Positions 22,177 to 33,565 of a stretch of DNA of 64,000 nt are shown here, piece by piece. The stretch covers positions 2,036,501 to 2,100,500 of the forward strand of contig JACONQ010000013.1 in assembly GCA_014281115.1 (NCBI GenBank). The letters run 5' to 3'. The position numbers and the translations under genes were made by a program. The notes beneath the pieces were generated by a model. The model worked only from the letters and a program-made list of their open reading frames with translations. It had not been told where the DNA came from and made no database searches. Positions within the stretch are counted from its first letter, which is position 1, and every line of letters starts with the position of its first letter. This stretch comes from Laburnicola sp. R22_1. Taxonomy: Eukaryota > Ascomycota > Dothideomycetes > Pleosporales > Didymosphaeriaceae.

Positions 22177-23737
22177 GAGGGAGTTTGGTGAAGTGGGGGC
22201 GTGGTCCAAATCTTAGGGAGATGGCGATATGAAGATGGAGGATGAGTGGCAATGAGTGAATATTGCCTGCGGAATCACAAACTGTGCTAAGCGATCAAGG
22301 TTGTCCAAAGTTAACAGAAGACTCCTTGGGCTGGAGTGTGCTGCTGGGGTAGGAGCCGGTGATCAGGTCTGAGACCAGTCTAGAAGGCGCCTCAACGTGC
22401 CCTACGGAGTTAGCAGCCGCAGTGTGGCGAGCTGCGAGACGAAGACATGCTTAAGGCACCTTGACGTATGTCAATGGGGCTACTACTGAGAGTTTGGGAG
22501 AGATCCGTCACATAGCGCCGCGGACGTACCACCATTGTAAAGATCGAGATGCGGCACGGTTACTCATCGAAGGACAAGGCTGTCAACCTGCTCTTTCTCT
22601 GAAGCTCTGCTGCATGTTTTCGATGATGGACCTGAGGCTGCAGATGCATTGTTTTCTCCATCAATCCCATGCTAAGTCAAGTGCAGAATCACCATACTCC
22701 ATGCTGGGGACTCTACGTGCTTGAGGGGCCCCCGTACCCTTTGCCATGACGTGAGAGACGTGGTAGTACCCGACAAGCCAGCAAGTCTGCCCGGGGACTC
22801 ACATATCGCGCGACGCCAACAAATGCACGAGGCAGTCATGGTCTTGCATTCAACTGCGGGATGATGTCCAGGACTGCAATCAATTGCACCCCGGGAGTGC
22901 CGCGTCCCACGAAGCTGGGCCCATGGCGATCATAGGGTCGGCGTCCGCGACCGCAATTCTGGAACGGCAGAGCTGGCTAAAGAGAAATGAATGCCGCCCA
23001 TTCGCCGTAGTACGTAGGTGGAGTGTAACTCGGTGGAACCCTAAGGACAAAAGATGCGCAGATAGTTCTACCCAAAGAACATCCGTTCGCTTAACGCCCG
23101 CACGGGCCTCTACCGATCCATTGCGACACTCTTTGGCCACACTTCATCTCCTGCGTTTGATAAAAGCAATTATTGGTTTCTCCGTCATGGGAATCATCTG
23201 GATTCCGCATCCTTCTCGTCAAATAATACTAGGTTAAGGGCAGGGGACTTATCGAATTCTTCATTCAGTACCTAACTAGTGTGGCCTCTATCGCCACGGG
23301 CCCATCTGGCGCTTCCCGTGAAGATGGCTCGACGATCAATCAATGCGGGTGGAGATCGGGATCTGCGCTATCCCTGACGTACATCTGCCCAGCTACCAAT
23401 GACGACGGGCAAGCCTGTGAAGGGGGAAAAGACCCTTCTCGTCAGTCATCTTGCCTAATTTGGGTGAGTACAGTATGTCACAGCACGTCTAGTTTTGGTC
23501 GCCAACAGCAACAGGCGCTGGGCGCTCGAGCTTGAAGCAATTACGTCGGCGTGTGTTCACATCATACCACTATGTACGCTCCTCTAGATCGGTCACATAT
23601 ATAAGACACTCTGGTCTGATTGCATCTCTACCTCAGCACATCATCCAGCATATACCCATCCACTTTGAGCAACTTTTACTACTTCTTTTATCAAACAATC
23701 ACCCATAACCACATCGAAACCAGAACAACGAATCACA
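22177..23737. other. Shared divergent promoter region, 1.56 kb
   Basis: Lies between the two head-to-head genes carrying the His-rich module. No gene is supported inside. A TATA box for the rightward gene lies at 23598-23605. Confidence 0.6.
23598..23605 (+). promoter_or_regulatory. TATA box of the allergen-like gene
   Basis: TATATAAG lies 133 bp upstream of the ATG at 23738 and is followed by a CT-rich start region, a good fungal core promoter. Confidence 0.6.
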
Positions 23738-24774
23738 ATGGACAAGGCCAAGACAGCTATCAGCGACTTCATGAGCAAATCAGGCCACGACGATACCACT
23801 GTCCACGAGTCTGTGGCTCCCGCTGTGAAGCAAGAGGTTGTCAAGCCTCATGTACACGAGGAGGTGAACACTGCGGTGGACAAAGAGGTTCACCAGGATC
23901 ACTACCACCGCACTGTTCAGCGAGTTGCGGATCGTGAAGTTCTCCCAGAACAACACGAGGTAATGGCTGGGTACTCACAGAATTGTAAAAGCATTTACTA
24001 AGAATATTTTTATTAGGCCAAGCTCGGCGCCGTGCAGCATCGCGAGTTCGACCACCGTGATACCGATGCCACCAAGAAGAACCTTGCCGATGAGCAGGCT
24101 CAGTTCAAGGACCAGCGTGTGGTCACAGACACCTCTCATAGCCAGAGCGCCCCGGCAGTAGTTGGAGGCGAGCATGTGCATCACGTAAGTTCATCATATC
24201 ATCACTCCTTGGACCTTCGCTCACAGTGCCTCAGCATATCCACGAAACCATTCAGCCCGTTGTCCACAAGGAGACTATCCAGCCTAACGTTGTCCACACC
24301 ACTGTTCCTATCCACGAGGTACATCACAACGCCGCCCACTACCACGAGACTTCTGAGCTTCCCTCAATGACCATGGAAGAGTTCAAGCAGAAGGGCGGAG
24401 TTCTCGGTGGCCGTGGCGAACGCTACGACGGCTTTGAGGGTGAGCCGAAGAACATTGGCGGAACTCTCGGAAACACAATGGAGGGTAAGACCAGCAAGCG
24501 CGATTCTGGCCACCACGAGGACGAGAATGTGCGCGCTGCTGCGATGCATGGCGACTTGGATCCTCTTGATGGAGGCAAGTCCCACACAACGACTTCGGGA
24601 CGTGATGATGACCAGACCGGGCGCGACAACCAGCACCGCAGGAGCTCCAGCTCCAGCTCCAGCGACAATGAGACCAGGAAGACCAACACCAACAAGACGA
24701 AGCCTTCTTTGAAAGACAAGCTGAACCCCATGGTGGACGCTGACGGTGATGGCAAGGCTGGCTTCATGAAATAA
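23738..24774 (+). CDS. His-rich 'allergen-like' conserved fungal protein
   Basis: Exons 23738-23959, 24017-24184 and 24235-24774 give 309 residues. The N-terminus is MDKAKTAISDFMSKSGHDD. Then come repeated His-containing blocks: APAVKQEVVKPHVHEEV, EVHQDHYHRTVQ, REVLPEQHE, GGEHVHH, and the second-half echoes IHETIQPVVHKETIQP and TTVPIHEVHH. A conserved MEEFKQKGG...ERYDGFEGEPK block and a low-complexity charged tail ending in DADGDGKAGFMK follow. Relatives are widely annotated 'allergen' in Pezizomycotina; their biochemical role is not established, though the spacing of His pairs suggests metal or membrane association (inference). No signal peptide. Confidence 0.85.
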
Positions 24775-24921
24775 AGGTCTTCTTTTCACGATTCTAACGA
24801 TCTCATATGTATAATAAGTTGTCGATAGTTGAACCTGAATTTGAAGAGGAGTTCATCTATACCTTGCTCACTTTCCATCTCACTTAACTCTTTCACCTTC
24901 ATCCTCAACAGCCTCAACCTT

Positions 24922-25557
24922 TTACAGCGTCCTCTCAGCAATAGGCGACCACTCTCCAATCGGTTTCTCAGTCTCTACCAAAACGACCCTCCCCCCAACC
25001 CAACCCCCCATATCCCCCTCCCCATCCAACCTCACCCCCCTCTCTCCCACCATCCTCTCCACCTCCCTAATCTTCTCCTCCCCAACCTTCGCACAATCAT
25101 GGCTACCCTCATCAGCATCCACACGCTCACACTCACCCCGCACCTCCTAAACTTACTACAACAACGAAACATGCGGCCTAAACCTCTCCGCAAGCCACCT
25201 CTCCACCTCCTCCCCATCCGCCAGCACACACCCCCTCGCCACCCCCGCCACCCCCGCCACCCCTCTAACACCCTCCTTCCCAACCTTGACAAACAACTTC
25301 CTCACAAACACGTCCTCGCTGCCCAACCCCCCCAATCGAACCATCACCTCATCCCCCCTCGGAAACGCCAACCCATCCAACCACGTCTGCGGCTCCGACC
25401 CGTACGTCTCGCGCCTGATCTCCGAGCTCAGCGTGACGTGCGGGAGGAACAAGTGTGGAGAATGGAACTGCGCGGAGACGTCGGCGATGAGCGAGGAGAG
25501 GACGGCGTCGAGCGGTGCGTCGGCGGGGGGCAGTAGCCAGAGGGAAGATCCTGGCAT
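24922..25557 (-). CDS. CPD1: 2',3'-cyclic-nucleotide 3'-phosphodiesterase (2H family)
   Basis: Minus-strand exons 25557-25157 and 25102-24922 give 193 residues. The protein starts MPGSSLWLLPP and has both 2H-superfamily catalytic motifs: HVTL at about residue 41 and HVSL at about residue 129, with the intron splitting the next Tyr codon. Other family blocks are SEDVFVRKLFVK, GEGDMGGWVGGRVVLVET and KPIGEWSPIAER. The enzyme opens cyclic phosphates (ADP-ribose 1'',2''-cyclic phosphate) made during tRNA splicing. The length fits the fungal family. Unspliced translation stops just after HVSLL, so the 54-bp intron is needed. Confidence 0.9.
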
Positions 25558-26039
25558 GGCGGTGCGCTTGTACGCGCCTAGTTTAGGGAGCGTTTGTTTC
25601 TTCCGATGTGGGGGTTTGCAAGAGATCTAGGTTGTGGTGTGATGACGTTGTTCAACCTAGGGTAGTGCTGATTAGTTGAAGGCCCGTCGAACTTGCAGGT
25701 GTCAGCCCCACCACGTTTCATCAGTTCAGACCCAGTTCGAGACAATCACGAGAAGACGGGGAGAATTTTTTGGTCGCATTGGATAGTTGGTGGCATTTGA
25801 TATGACTATGACTACGTCGTCATGACTATAGATTGCGACATTTTCCATTTCCTGCTGTGTATTGTTTCCGCCCCGTCGGCCACGTTGAACCAGAGTGGCA
25901 ATTCGCAACCTGCCAACTAAAGTACGTACTCAAAAGACAAAGCTGATGTGATGCTTCGTAAACGCCGTTCCCATGCTTACTGAAATAGCTCCAAGATTCC
26001 ACAATGTATCTTCCCTTTCTAGCCCGGACAAAGCTCTGC
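25558..26039. other. Intergenic 0.48 kb
   Basis: Promoter side of the phosphodiesterase gene and 3' flank of the upstream minus-strand gene. Nothing else seen. Confidence 0.6.
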
Positions 26040-27734
26040 TCAACGAATGTTGATTTTCTGCATGCTCCAACTATCGGGCAGTACCTTCACCAGGTTTGCA
26101 GCCGTCGACACGCCTGGGCGCCCTGCCAACGCTCGATTGGGGAGGTCGATTGTTGCTCGTCTCAGGACAGCTTTTGCGTGTACTCCATAATATATGAGAA
26201 ACTTCCCCACGTGATCCCTAAGAAGACCCTTGAGGCACATAAAGTGCCCAGGGTAAAGAGCGTCGGTCGGGGTGTTGCAAATCAACGACACTGCACGCCA
26301 GTATTCGGATATCGGTATAGCAGGCGCTTTTCCGCCAAATTTTCGAAGAGAAATGGCACCGTATCCCGCTCCAATCCCTGCCATCAGCTGGGAGTATCTG
26401 TTCATGTCGGCGTCGTTGTTGATGGAGATCTTTTGCATGCCTAAGCCTGCACGGTTGGTTCCCATGTCGCCGCGTATCCCAAAGAGCATCGGGCAAGTGA
26501 GATGTAGCTTCGCTAGGAGAGTGTCGGTCATAGGAATAGTCTCCTTCCACATGTACCTTGTATCGCAGTACAGACTGGCGGCTATGAGCCCGAGTTGCTG
26601 GATAATTCTACCGTCCTCGTTGGCGGCTTCGTTGAACCATTGTTGGATGAGCGTCTTCTCGAAACAAATCCATGCGTAGAGGAGGAGTTGTGGGTATTGT
26701 GCGTCGGCCTCGGTTGCGTGGACTGGCATTTGGTGGGAAACAAGGAAAGGTCGGATATCGATGGTAGGACCGTTGACTTGTAAGGCTAAGCCGAAGCACT
26801 CCTCCCTGATTGCGCTGATGGCGGCCTTGCTATCGTTCATTTCGTACGTGACTTGGCCGAGTCTCTTCCTTATGTTGCGCCTGATGCTGCTGACATGTTC
26901 TTTCAACGGGTCTTCTTTAGCTCTGTGTGACTCGAAGAATTGTACGCGGAACTTCTTCATCAAGGCGTGGAGTGCGAGGTACCGCTTGTGTACTTCTATG
27001 ATAGCGGCCGAGGCACCAGACGGAGCCGACTGTGCTGGGACTGGGGCTCTCGCCACCGCCGGCGCGGGAGTAATTTGCGTAGGGCGGGAAGGTTGTGTTG
27101 GTTGGATTTGGGGCGGCGGTGGTGCCGCTGCAGCCGCCTCGCGTGCCTTGCGCTCTTGTTCCTCTTTTTGCTTCCGAGCGTTCTGCTCCTGTTCCTTCTG
27201 TGCTCTGATCCTCGCATCGGCTTCCAACAGTTTCCTTTGATTCTCTGCAGCTTGTTTTGCTGCTTCTTCCTCCCGTCGTTTGTCCTCCAGCCTTTGTCGA
27301 TGGACTTCTGCTTCTTGACGCGCTTTCTCCTGCTTCAAACGCTCCAGTTCACGCAACTGGGCTTGCTCCTTGCGGTGCTTTTCTTGCTCCGCCTCTAGTG
27401 CGATCCGCTCCAATTCCCGCCTGGCCTCGTCTTGCACGCGTTTGTGCTCCTGCGCAGCCTTGGTGAGTTGCTCGAGGTGGAGCTTGGCGCGCTCGGCCGA
27501 GTCTTGATCCAGCTTCTTGTGGAAGTCCCGGTCGGACTGAAGGAACAGCTGATTGTACTCGATATGAACTTGGCGAGACGGGCTGTCAAAGGGTTCTCGG
27601 GTGAGGCTTCCTCTGGGCGTACGGACGCCATTGCGGTTCGGCGACGGTCTCGAAGGCGAGCTTCCGAGCCAGCTGGAGGAGAAGGACGTTGCGGTGTTCA
27701 TGCTGGCGGACGACGCGTCCGATCCGACAGGCAT
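26040..27734 (-). CDS. GLE1: Gle1, nuclear-pore mRNA export factor
   Basis: A single-exon gene of 564 residues. The N-terminal quarter is Ser/Pro-rich. Residues about 75-200 are a long charged coiled coil (EQEKHRKEQAQLRELERLKQ region), then an Ala/Pro linker. The C-terminal half is the Gle1 fold: ALMKKFRVQFFE, QVNGPTIDIRPFL, YAWICFEKTLIQQW, MGTNRAGLGMQKI and AGYGAISLRKFGG. Gle1 with inositol hexakisphosphate stimulates the DEAD-box helicase Dbp5 at the cytoplasmic face of the pore to release exported mRNPs. The first ATG (27734) is used; Met12 is a possible alternative. Confidence 0.93.
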   Translation of the reverse strand: MPVGSDASSASMNTATSFSSSWLGSSPSRPSPNRNGVRTPRGSLTREPFDSPSRQVHIEYNQLFLQSDRDFHKKLDQDSAERAKLHLEQLTKAAQEHKRVQDEARRELERIALEAEQEKHRKEQAQLRELERLKQEKARQEAEVHRQRLEDKRREEEAAKQAAENQRKLLEADARIRAQKEQEQNARKQKEEQERKAREAAAAAPPPPQIQPTQPSRPTQITPAPAVARAPVPAQSAPSGASAAIIEVHKRYLALHALMKKFRVQFFESHRAKEDPLKEHVSSIRRNIRKRLGQVTYEMNDSKAAISAIREECFGLALQVNGPTIDIRPFLVSHQMPVHATEADAQYPQLLLYAWICFEKTLIQQWFNEAANEDGRIIQQLGLIAASLYCDTRYMWKETIPMTDTLLAKLHLTCPMLFGIRGDMGTNRAGLGMQKISINNDADMNRYSQLMAGIGAGYGAISLRKFGGKAPAIPISEYWRAVSLICNTPTDALYPGHFMCLKGLLRDHVGKFLIYYGVHAKAVLRRATIDLPNRALAGRPGVSTAANLVKVLPDSWSMQKINIR

Positions 27735-29264
27735 CGCGCACGCCTGGCGAGATCAAGATTGAAGGACGGGTGCTGGCGTAAAACGTGAAAGAGGTTGGGG
27801 TTGCGCGGGCGACAAGCGTCAAAGCACTCGGGAAGCTACGGAGGCATGTTCCGCCGAAGCCGAGTCGGGCATCTCGCGTTTCACGTGATTTGGCACAGCC
27901 CGGGCCCGGCCCCAAGTGCCGGCCCCCAAGCCTGCCCATGGGATTGCGGTTCATCGGGTTTGCAGTGGTGTTCCGTCTGATCAGGTACAGCTGAACCGAT
28001 AGTATCTCTCTGATTCTCGAGTGAACTAGCGAGAGCAGCGCGCAGGCCGCAGCTCTTCGCTGCCGTGCTGGACGAGCGCGTACAGCGCACACACGCCGAG
28101 CATCGTGAGACAGAACGAGTGGTACCTGGGGCATGAAAGAAGGTGAATGAGGAATGGCCCCAAAGTTTGACTGTGAAGAAGGGGTGGACATGGCTCCGTG
28201 GTGTTTTGACACCTCTGGCGAGTAACAAGGACCGCGTGCCGGGGAAACTGTTTGTTGCCATGAAGTCCTACCGTGCTGGGTGCGCTCGTCTTCATTCACA
28301 AGCGCTGGGCAACACAAGCTCGTGCTCCAGCCCGGCATGCGCGGCGTTTCCGCGCGGAGTCCACAGTGCCATCTCATCAAGCGCCTGGCTCATTGCCCAG
28401 GAAACCGCCGAGCCTGGCCATGAAACGATACATGGAGGGCACCACGCTGCCGTGTGCTTCACATGGTTGCTTTGAGACCTAGCCCGGCAGCATTATTCGT
28501 GACGTGCAGCGCTGCATTTATTATATACAGAGGGCACGTCGTCGCCTGCAAGGCGTCAGCACGCTGCGCGCCGCTCTCTTTCTTCCCCGTAGCACCAAGT
28601 GACGTACGCCGGAGGGGGTAAGGTTGTTTGCGGATAGGCCGATCGCTTCCCATCCCAGAAAGCTGGGGCCGCTCACTTGCACGCTCAGCTTGACTTGAAG
28701 TGTGTCCTCCAGCGTCCACCCGCACACTCTCCTCTCATCCTGAGCCCGATCGCTCCCTCCTTCTCCGCACTCTCTCCTTCCACATTTCGCTGTTTGGAAA
28801 ACCCACAGCCCTCGCCAGGGAAGCCGCTCCTTGAACCTCTACGCGCCCCTGTAGAAGCCCTTTATTATCACAGTCGCACGTCACTCTGCACTGCACCCCA
28901 ACCCGAACGCCGCCCATTTGAAGCATCGATCCATCGACATCATCTTGAGCCGTCTCTCGCAGCACATTTGCCCACAGTGTGAGTAATTCCACCGCGCGCC
29001 TTCTAGGCAGCCTGCTGCTCAGCGCCTGTCCACTGCTAGCCACCCCCGCGCTCTGCCTGCTTGCCTCACCTCTCTCCATCAGAGGGCGGCACAGCGACGC
29101 AGTCCGCACTCTGCGTGTCAATGCTAACAGATGCCAGATCTTGCTTCGAATACTTTACCGGCTCACGCTGATTCTCGCCGTATCGACCGACCCGACTGCC
29201 GCGCTAGAACCGCACTTATCGACCCTGCCGATACAGCCTGTGAGCCGCCACCACAGTCCACACC
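27735..29264. other. Divergent promoter region between GLE1 and SSD1, 1.5 kb
   Basis: GC-rich, with long but unconvincing frames. One minus-strand piece at 28023-28117 could be a small terminal exon with a hydrophobic segment (TMLGVCALYALVQHG) behind a CCCAG acceptor, but no upstream exon with matching phase was found. The last 300 bases look like the long SSD1 leader. Confidence 0.5.
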
Positions 29265-32200
29265 ATGGATCAACAAGGCCAGCCTGGCCCTATGAACCCC
29301 AATGGCCGTCGCCTGCACATCGCTCATCGACGTAGCCCGTCTGAGCTGACTCCGCTGATGAGTGCGTAGCCCTGCCCCTGCTCTACCCGCATCCTGCTGA
29401 CATAGGCCACAGTGGAACAACTTGCCATCGCCCAGCAGATTGAAGCCTTACAGCAACAGCAGCAACAGATTGCTGCGACTCACCAGCAGTATGTTAACAT
29501 GGGCATGATCCAGCCGCAGCAGCACCTTCCCGCCAACTTCCAGATGCAGGGCCAGATGCCGAATGCGTCGCCCCACACGAACCAGTTCCAGTTCCCACAG
29601 CAAGTGCCCCAACAGCACCTTGCCGTGCCGATGAATGCTCCCTCGCAGCCGTCCACTCATCGCCGCAACCAATCCGCGCTGCCCAATGTCATGGGCGGAC
29701 CCCCTCCAGCGCCCTCATCGGGCGCCTCTGGCTTTGGTGAATACGGCGGACAGCAAGGAAACCAAGCCAGGGAGAACGTCAATCCACGCGGCCGCGGTGG
29801 CGGTGGTGCTGGTGCTGGTTCGGGACACACTCGTCGACATTCGCTGGCCTTGCCCGAAGCAAAGAAGGCTGCCGAACTGGCTGAACAGAAGAGAAAGACT
29901 TCTGGCTTCCAATTCCCCCTTCCTTCTGCTGGCGGATCTAGCAATCGCGACGCAAGCCCGAGCGGAAACAGTCAGACAGATCAGACTCCTTCTGCACGCG
30001 GTGGTCGTGGCGCTCACGGTCGCAGCCAAAGCATGGCTGTGGGGCGCGGTGGCGGAAATGCCGGTCGCGGTGGACCAAGCTTCTCATTTCCAGCTGCCCC
30101 CGCACCGAGCGATAACAACTCACAGAGTGGTCAATCTGACTTTCAACGCCGCGGCAGTCAAGGTCATGGCAAAAGCCAGTCGCGCAACTTCGAAGGCAAC
30201 TGGAGGCAACCTCAGCCCCAGGCCCAGCAGCAACAGCCAGACCAGAACAACCAAGCTCAAAACAACCAAGCTCAAAACAACCAAGCCCAGAACAACCAAG
30301 CCCAGAACATGGGCAACTTCAACATGAACCAAACAGCAAATGCCGCTCCTTTCCAGCCAGGTCATCGCACCCGTGGCTCTGTCAATCAGTCAGTCGGCTC
30401 TATTGGCAATTTCCAATACCCAGGCCAGGCTCAGCTCGTACAACTTCCCCAGGGAGGCCAGGTTCTGGTTCCCCAGCAGATGTTCAGCACCCAGGGCCTC
30501 AATCCGTTGCAGATCGCTCACCTACAGGCCCTTCAGGCTGCGCAGATGAGCGGTGGAGGCATGGGAGGCCTTCAGGGGGGCCAGCACGCCCAGCCGCAGA
30601 TGATGCAACAACAGCAACAGCGCAAGACGCTATTCACTCCTTACTTGCCTCAGGCGACCCTGCCCGCCCTTCTGAGCGATGGGCAGCTCGTTGCTGGTAT
30701 TTTGCGCGTCAACAAGAAGAACCGCAGTGATGCTTACGTCACGACTACTGATCTTGACGCTGACATTTTCATTTGTGGTAGCAAGGACAGGAACAGAGCA
30801 CTCGAGGGTGATTTGGTTGCTGTCGAGCTTCTCGATGTTGACGAGGTGTGGGGACAGAAGCGTGAGAAGGAAGAGAAGAAAAAGAGGAAGGACAACGCAG
30901 ACCCGCGTGGTAGCAACATGGCTGTGAACGATGCTACTACCCAGCCTGAGTCTAGCCAAGGCGAAGGTGGCATTCGTCGTCGCGGGAGTTTGCGTCAGCG
31001 CCCTACGCAGAAGAAGAACGACGACGTGGAGGTCGAAGGCCAAAGCCTGCTGCTGATGGAAGAGGAGGAGATCAATGATGAGCAAAAGCCTTTGTATGCT
31101 GGCCACATTGTCGCAGTTATCGAACGAGTTGCTGGTCAGATGTTCTCTGGGTAAGTACAATCGCCACTGCTACCTACAACTTTTTGCTAATCTGTCTCAA
31201 GGACACTGGGACTCTTGCGCCCCAGCAGCCAAGCTACGAAGGAGAAGCAAGAAGCTGAGCGCGCAGCACGCGAAGGTAGTAACTCTCGTCCTCAGTCAGA
31301 GCGCCAGCAAGATAGGCCGAAGATCGTCTGGTTCAAACCCACTGATAAGCGTGTGCCCTTGATCGCCATTCCGACCGAACAAGCTCCCCGTGACTTCGTC
31401 GAGAAGCACCAGGATTATGCAAACCGCATTTTTGTGGCGTGCATCAAGCGATGGCCGATTACCTCGTTGCATCCCTTCGGTACTCTTGTCGAGCAGCTTG
31501 GTGAGATGGGTGACCTCAAGGTGGAAACCGATGCTCTCCTGCGAGACAACAATTTTGGCCCAGATGACTTCTCGGATGCTGTCATCAAGAACGTCGGATT
31601 TGACGACTGGTCTGTCGCGAACGACGGTGAGGCCGCATTGGAGAATCGCCGCGATTTCCGTAGCGAGCAAACCTTCACCATCGATCCAAATGGTTCGAAG
31701 GAGCTAGACGACGCAATCCACTTCAAGTACCTGGACGATGGGCGCGTCGAGATCGGCTTCCACGTTGCCGACGTCGCTCACTTCATCAAGGCGAACTCAC
31801 TTGTCGACCGCGAAGCCAAGAAGCGTGGCACGGCTGTGTATCTCATGGATCGATCGGTCAACATGCTTCCGTCGCGTCTCTCGCAGGAAATTTGCAGCTT
31901 GAGTCCCGGCGAAGAGCGCTACACTGTCAGTGTCGTGTTCAAGGTCGATCCGAACTCTGGTCGTGTCTACGAAGATGAGACTTGGATTGGCAAGTCTGTC
32001 ATTAAGAGCTCTGGCAAATTGTCCTACGAGGAGGTCGATGCTGTTATCAACGGCAACGACCTCGAGGTTTCGACTGACCGCGCCAAAGACATCAAGATGC
32101 TTCATCACATCACGCAGAAATTCCGTGAGGCCCGCTTTGGCGATCGCACTACGGACATTCCCTCTCTTCGCCTGATGCACCAGTTGGATGACGAAAATGT

Positions 32201-33565
32201 ACCCGTCGAAGCCAACATTTTCGACTCGTCTCCCTCGCACGAGTGCATTGAAGAGCTGAGCCACAAGACGAACGCCTTTGTCGCTCAGAAGATCCTCACT
32301 GGTCTTCCAGAAAAGGCTCTTCTTCGACGCCAGGCCCCGCCAAACCCCCGCCGCTTGCAAACGATTGCGGAGCGCATGGGCGCCATCGGGTATACCATCG
32401 ACACCACTAGCAGTGGCAGTGTACAGAACAGCCTGTTCCAGATTGATGATGAGGACATCCGAAAGGGCATGGAGACGCTGGTTATTAAGTCTATGACTCG
32501 CGCCAAGTACATTGTGGCAGGGAAGCAAACGGAGGATCAACGTTCTCATTATGCGCTTAACCTTCCTTTGTACACACACTTCACCAACCCCTCTCGACGA
32601 TACGCTGACATTATTGTTCATCGTCAGTTGGAGGCTGCTTTGTCCGACGGTGCAGTTGATTTCACCGAAGACATTGAAGTTTTGGCGAAGACCGCCGAAA
32701 TGTGCAATACTAAGAAGGACTCGGCTCATGCAGCCCAAGAGCAGAGCGTGCATATCGAGGCCTGCCGCAATATGGACAAGACACGACAAGAAATGGGCGG
32801 CGACCTGATCAGTGAAGGCATTGTTCTCTGTGTTTACGAGTCGGCCTTCGACGTGCTCATTCCCGAATTCGGCTTTGAAAAGCGTGTCCACTGCGATCAG
32901 CTACCATTGAAGAAAGCTGAGTTCGACAAGAACAAGCGTCTTCTCGAGCTGTACTGGGAGAAGGGTGTCCCGTCTTCTGCGTACGTCCCCGAAGACGAGA
33001 GGCCGAAACACGGTTCAGCTCGTGCTGCCCATGCTGCTGCCGCCGCTCGCGACGCAGAAGCCGCTAAGCAACGCGCAAAGGAGCAGGAAGAGGCTCAGCG
33101 CAGGCAACTGGACACTGGTGCAAGGGATGATGCTGATGCCTTGTTCGACGATGACGACGATGATGACGACCATAATGACTTGACTGGGGCTATGGCTGGC
33201 GTCTCGCTGAACAATGGAGCCGATCGCCCTACGCAGAGCATGCCTCCATCGCCGACGAGGAGCGGCTTGGAGTCTAGCCGCTATGCACCGCATCGCGTCA
33301 AGTCTGACTCCAAACTGGCGCAGAGCGCTAGCGAATCTCCCGAAGCCAAGCTCACCAACAAGGAGAAATACCTCAGTTGGTTTGCTTTGCGCGAAGAGAA
33401 CGGAGACTACATCCAGGATGTGCGGGAGATGACTCGTGTGCCGATCATCCTTAAGACGGATCTCTCCAAGAGCCCTCCGTAAGTATTCTCCCGTTGCGTA
33501 TATGTATCGTTGCTAATTTGTTTAGATGCTTGACCATCCGATCTTTGAACCCATATGCTCTTTGA
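29265..33565 (+). CDS. SSD1: SSD1/Sts5-type RNB-fold RNA-binding protein
   Basis: Exons 29265-29361, 29413-31150, 31202-33478 and 33526-33565 give 1,383 residues. The start is MDQQGQPGPMNPNGRR...SPSELTPLM, and a Met codon is split by intron 1 (A/TG). Residues 33-420 are Gln/Asn/Gly-rich with RRHSLA-type sites likely phosphorylated by the NDR kinase (family knowledge). Cold-shock-like domains (LLSDGQLVAGILRVN; LEGDLVAVELL) precede the RNB domain. The active-site region near residue 770 reads TIDPNGSKELDDA: the second acidic position of active RNase II/R enzymes is Glu here, in line with the family being pseudonucleases. The short last exon gives the ending CLTIRSLNPYAL; without that intron the protein would stop at KSPP. 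Members control wall and polar-growth mRNAs. Confidence 0.95.
30246..30305 (+). repeat. Four 15-bp coding repeats (NNQAQ) in SSD1
   Basis: Four near-identical units beginning AACAACCAAGC encode repeated Asn-Asn-Gln-Ala-Gln in the disordered N-terminus. This is a candidate length-polymorphic site. Confidence 0.85.

Noticed and set aside
24829..25536. Plus-strand open frame of 235 codons
   Set aside because: Lies antisense to the two exons of the cyclic phosphodiesterase gene; Pro/Leu/His-rich composition is a mirror of that GC-rich coding sequence.
28023..28117. Possible small membrane-protein exon on the minus strand
   Set aside because: The acceptor and hydrophobic segment look good, but no upstream exon with a matching phase and ATG was found.
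27586..28380. Minus-strand open frame of 264 codons overlapping the start of GLE1
   Set aside because: It overlaps the GLE1 N-terminus on the same strand in another frame, has Arg/Pro/Ser-biased GC-rich composition and no motif; judged a shadow of a GC-rich promoter and coding start.
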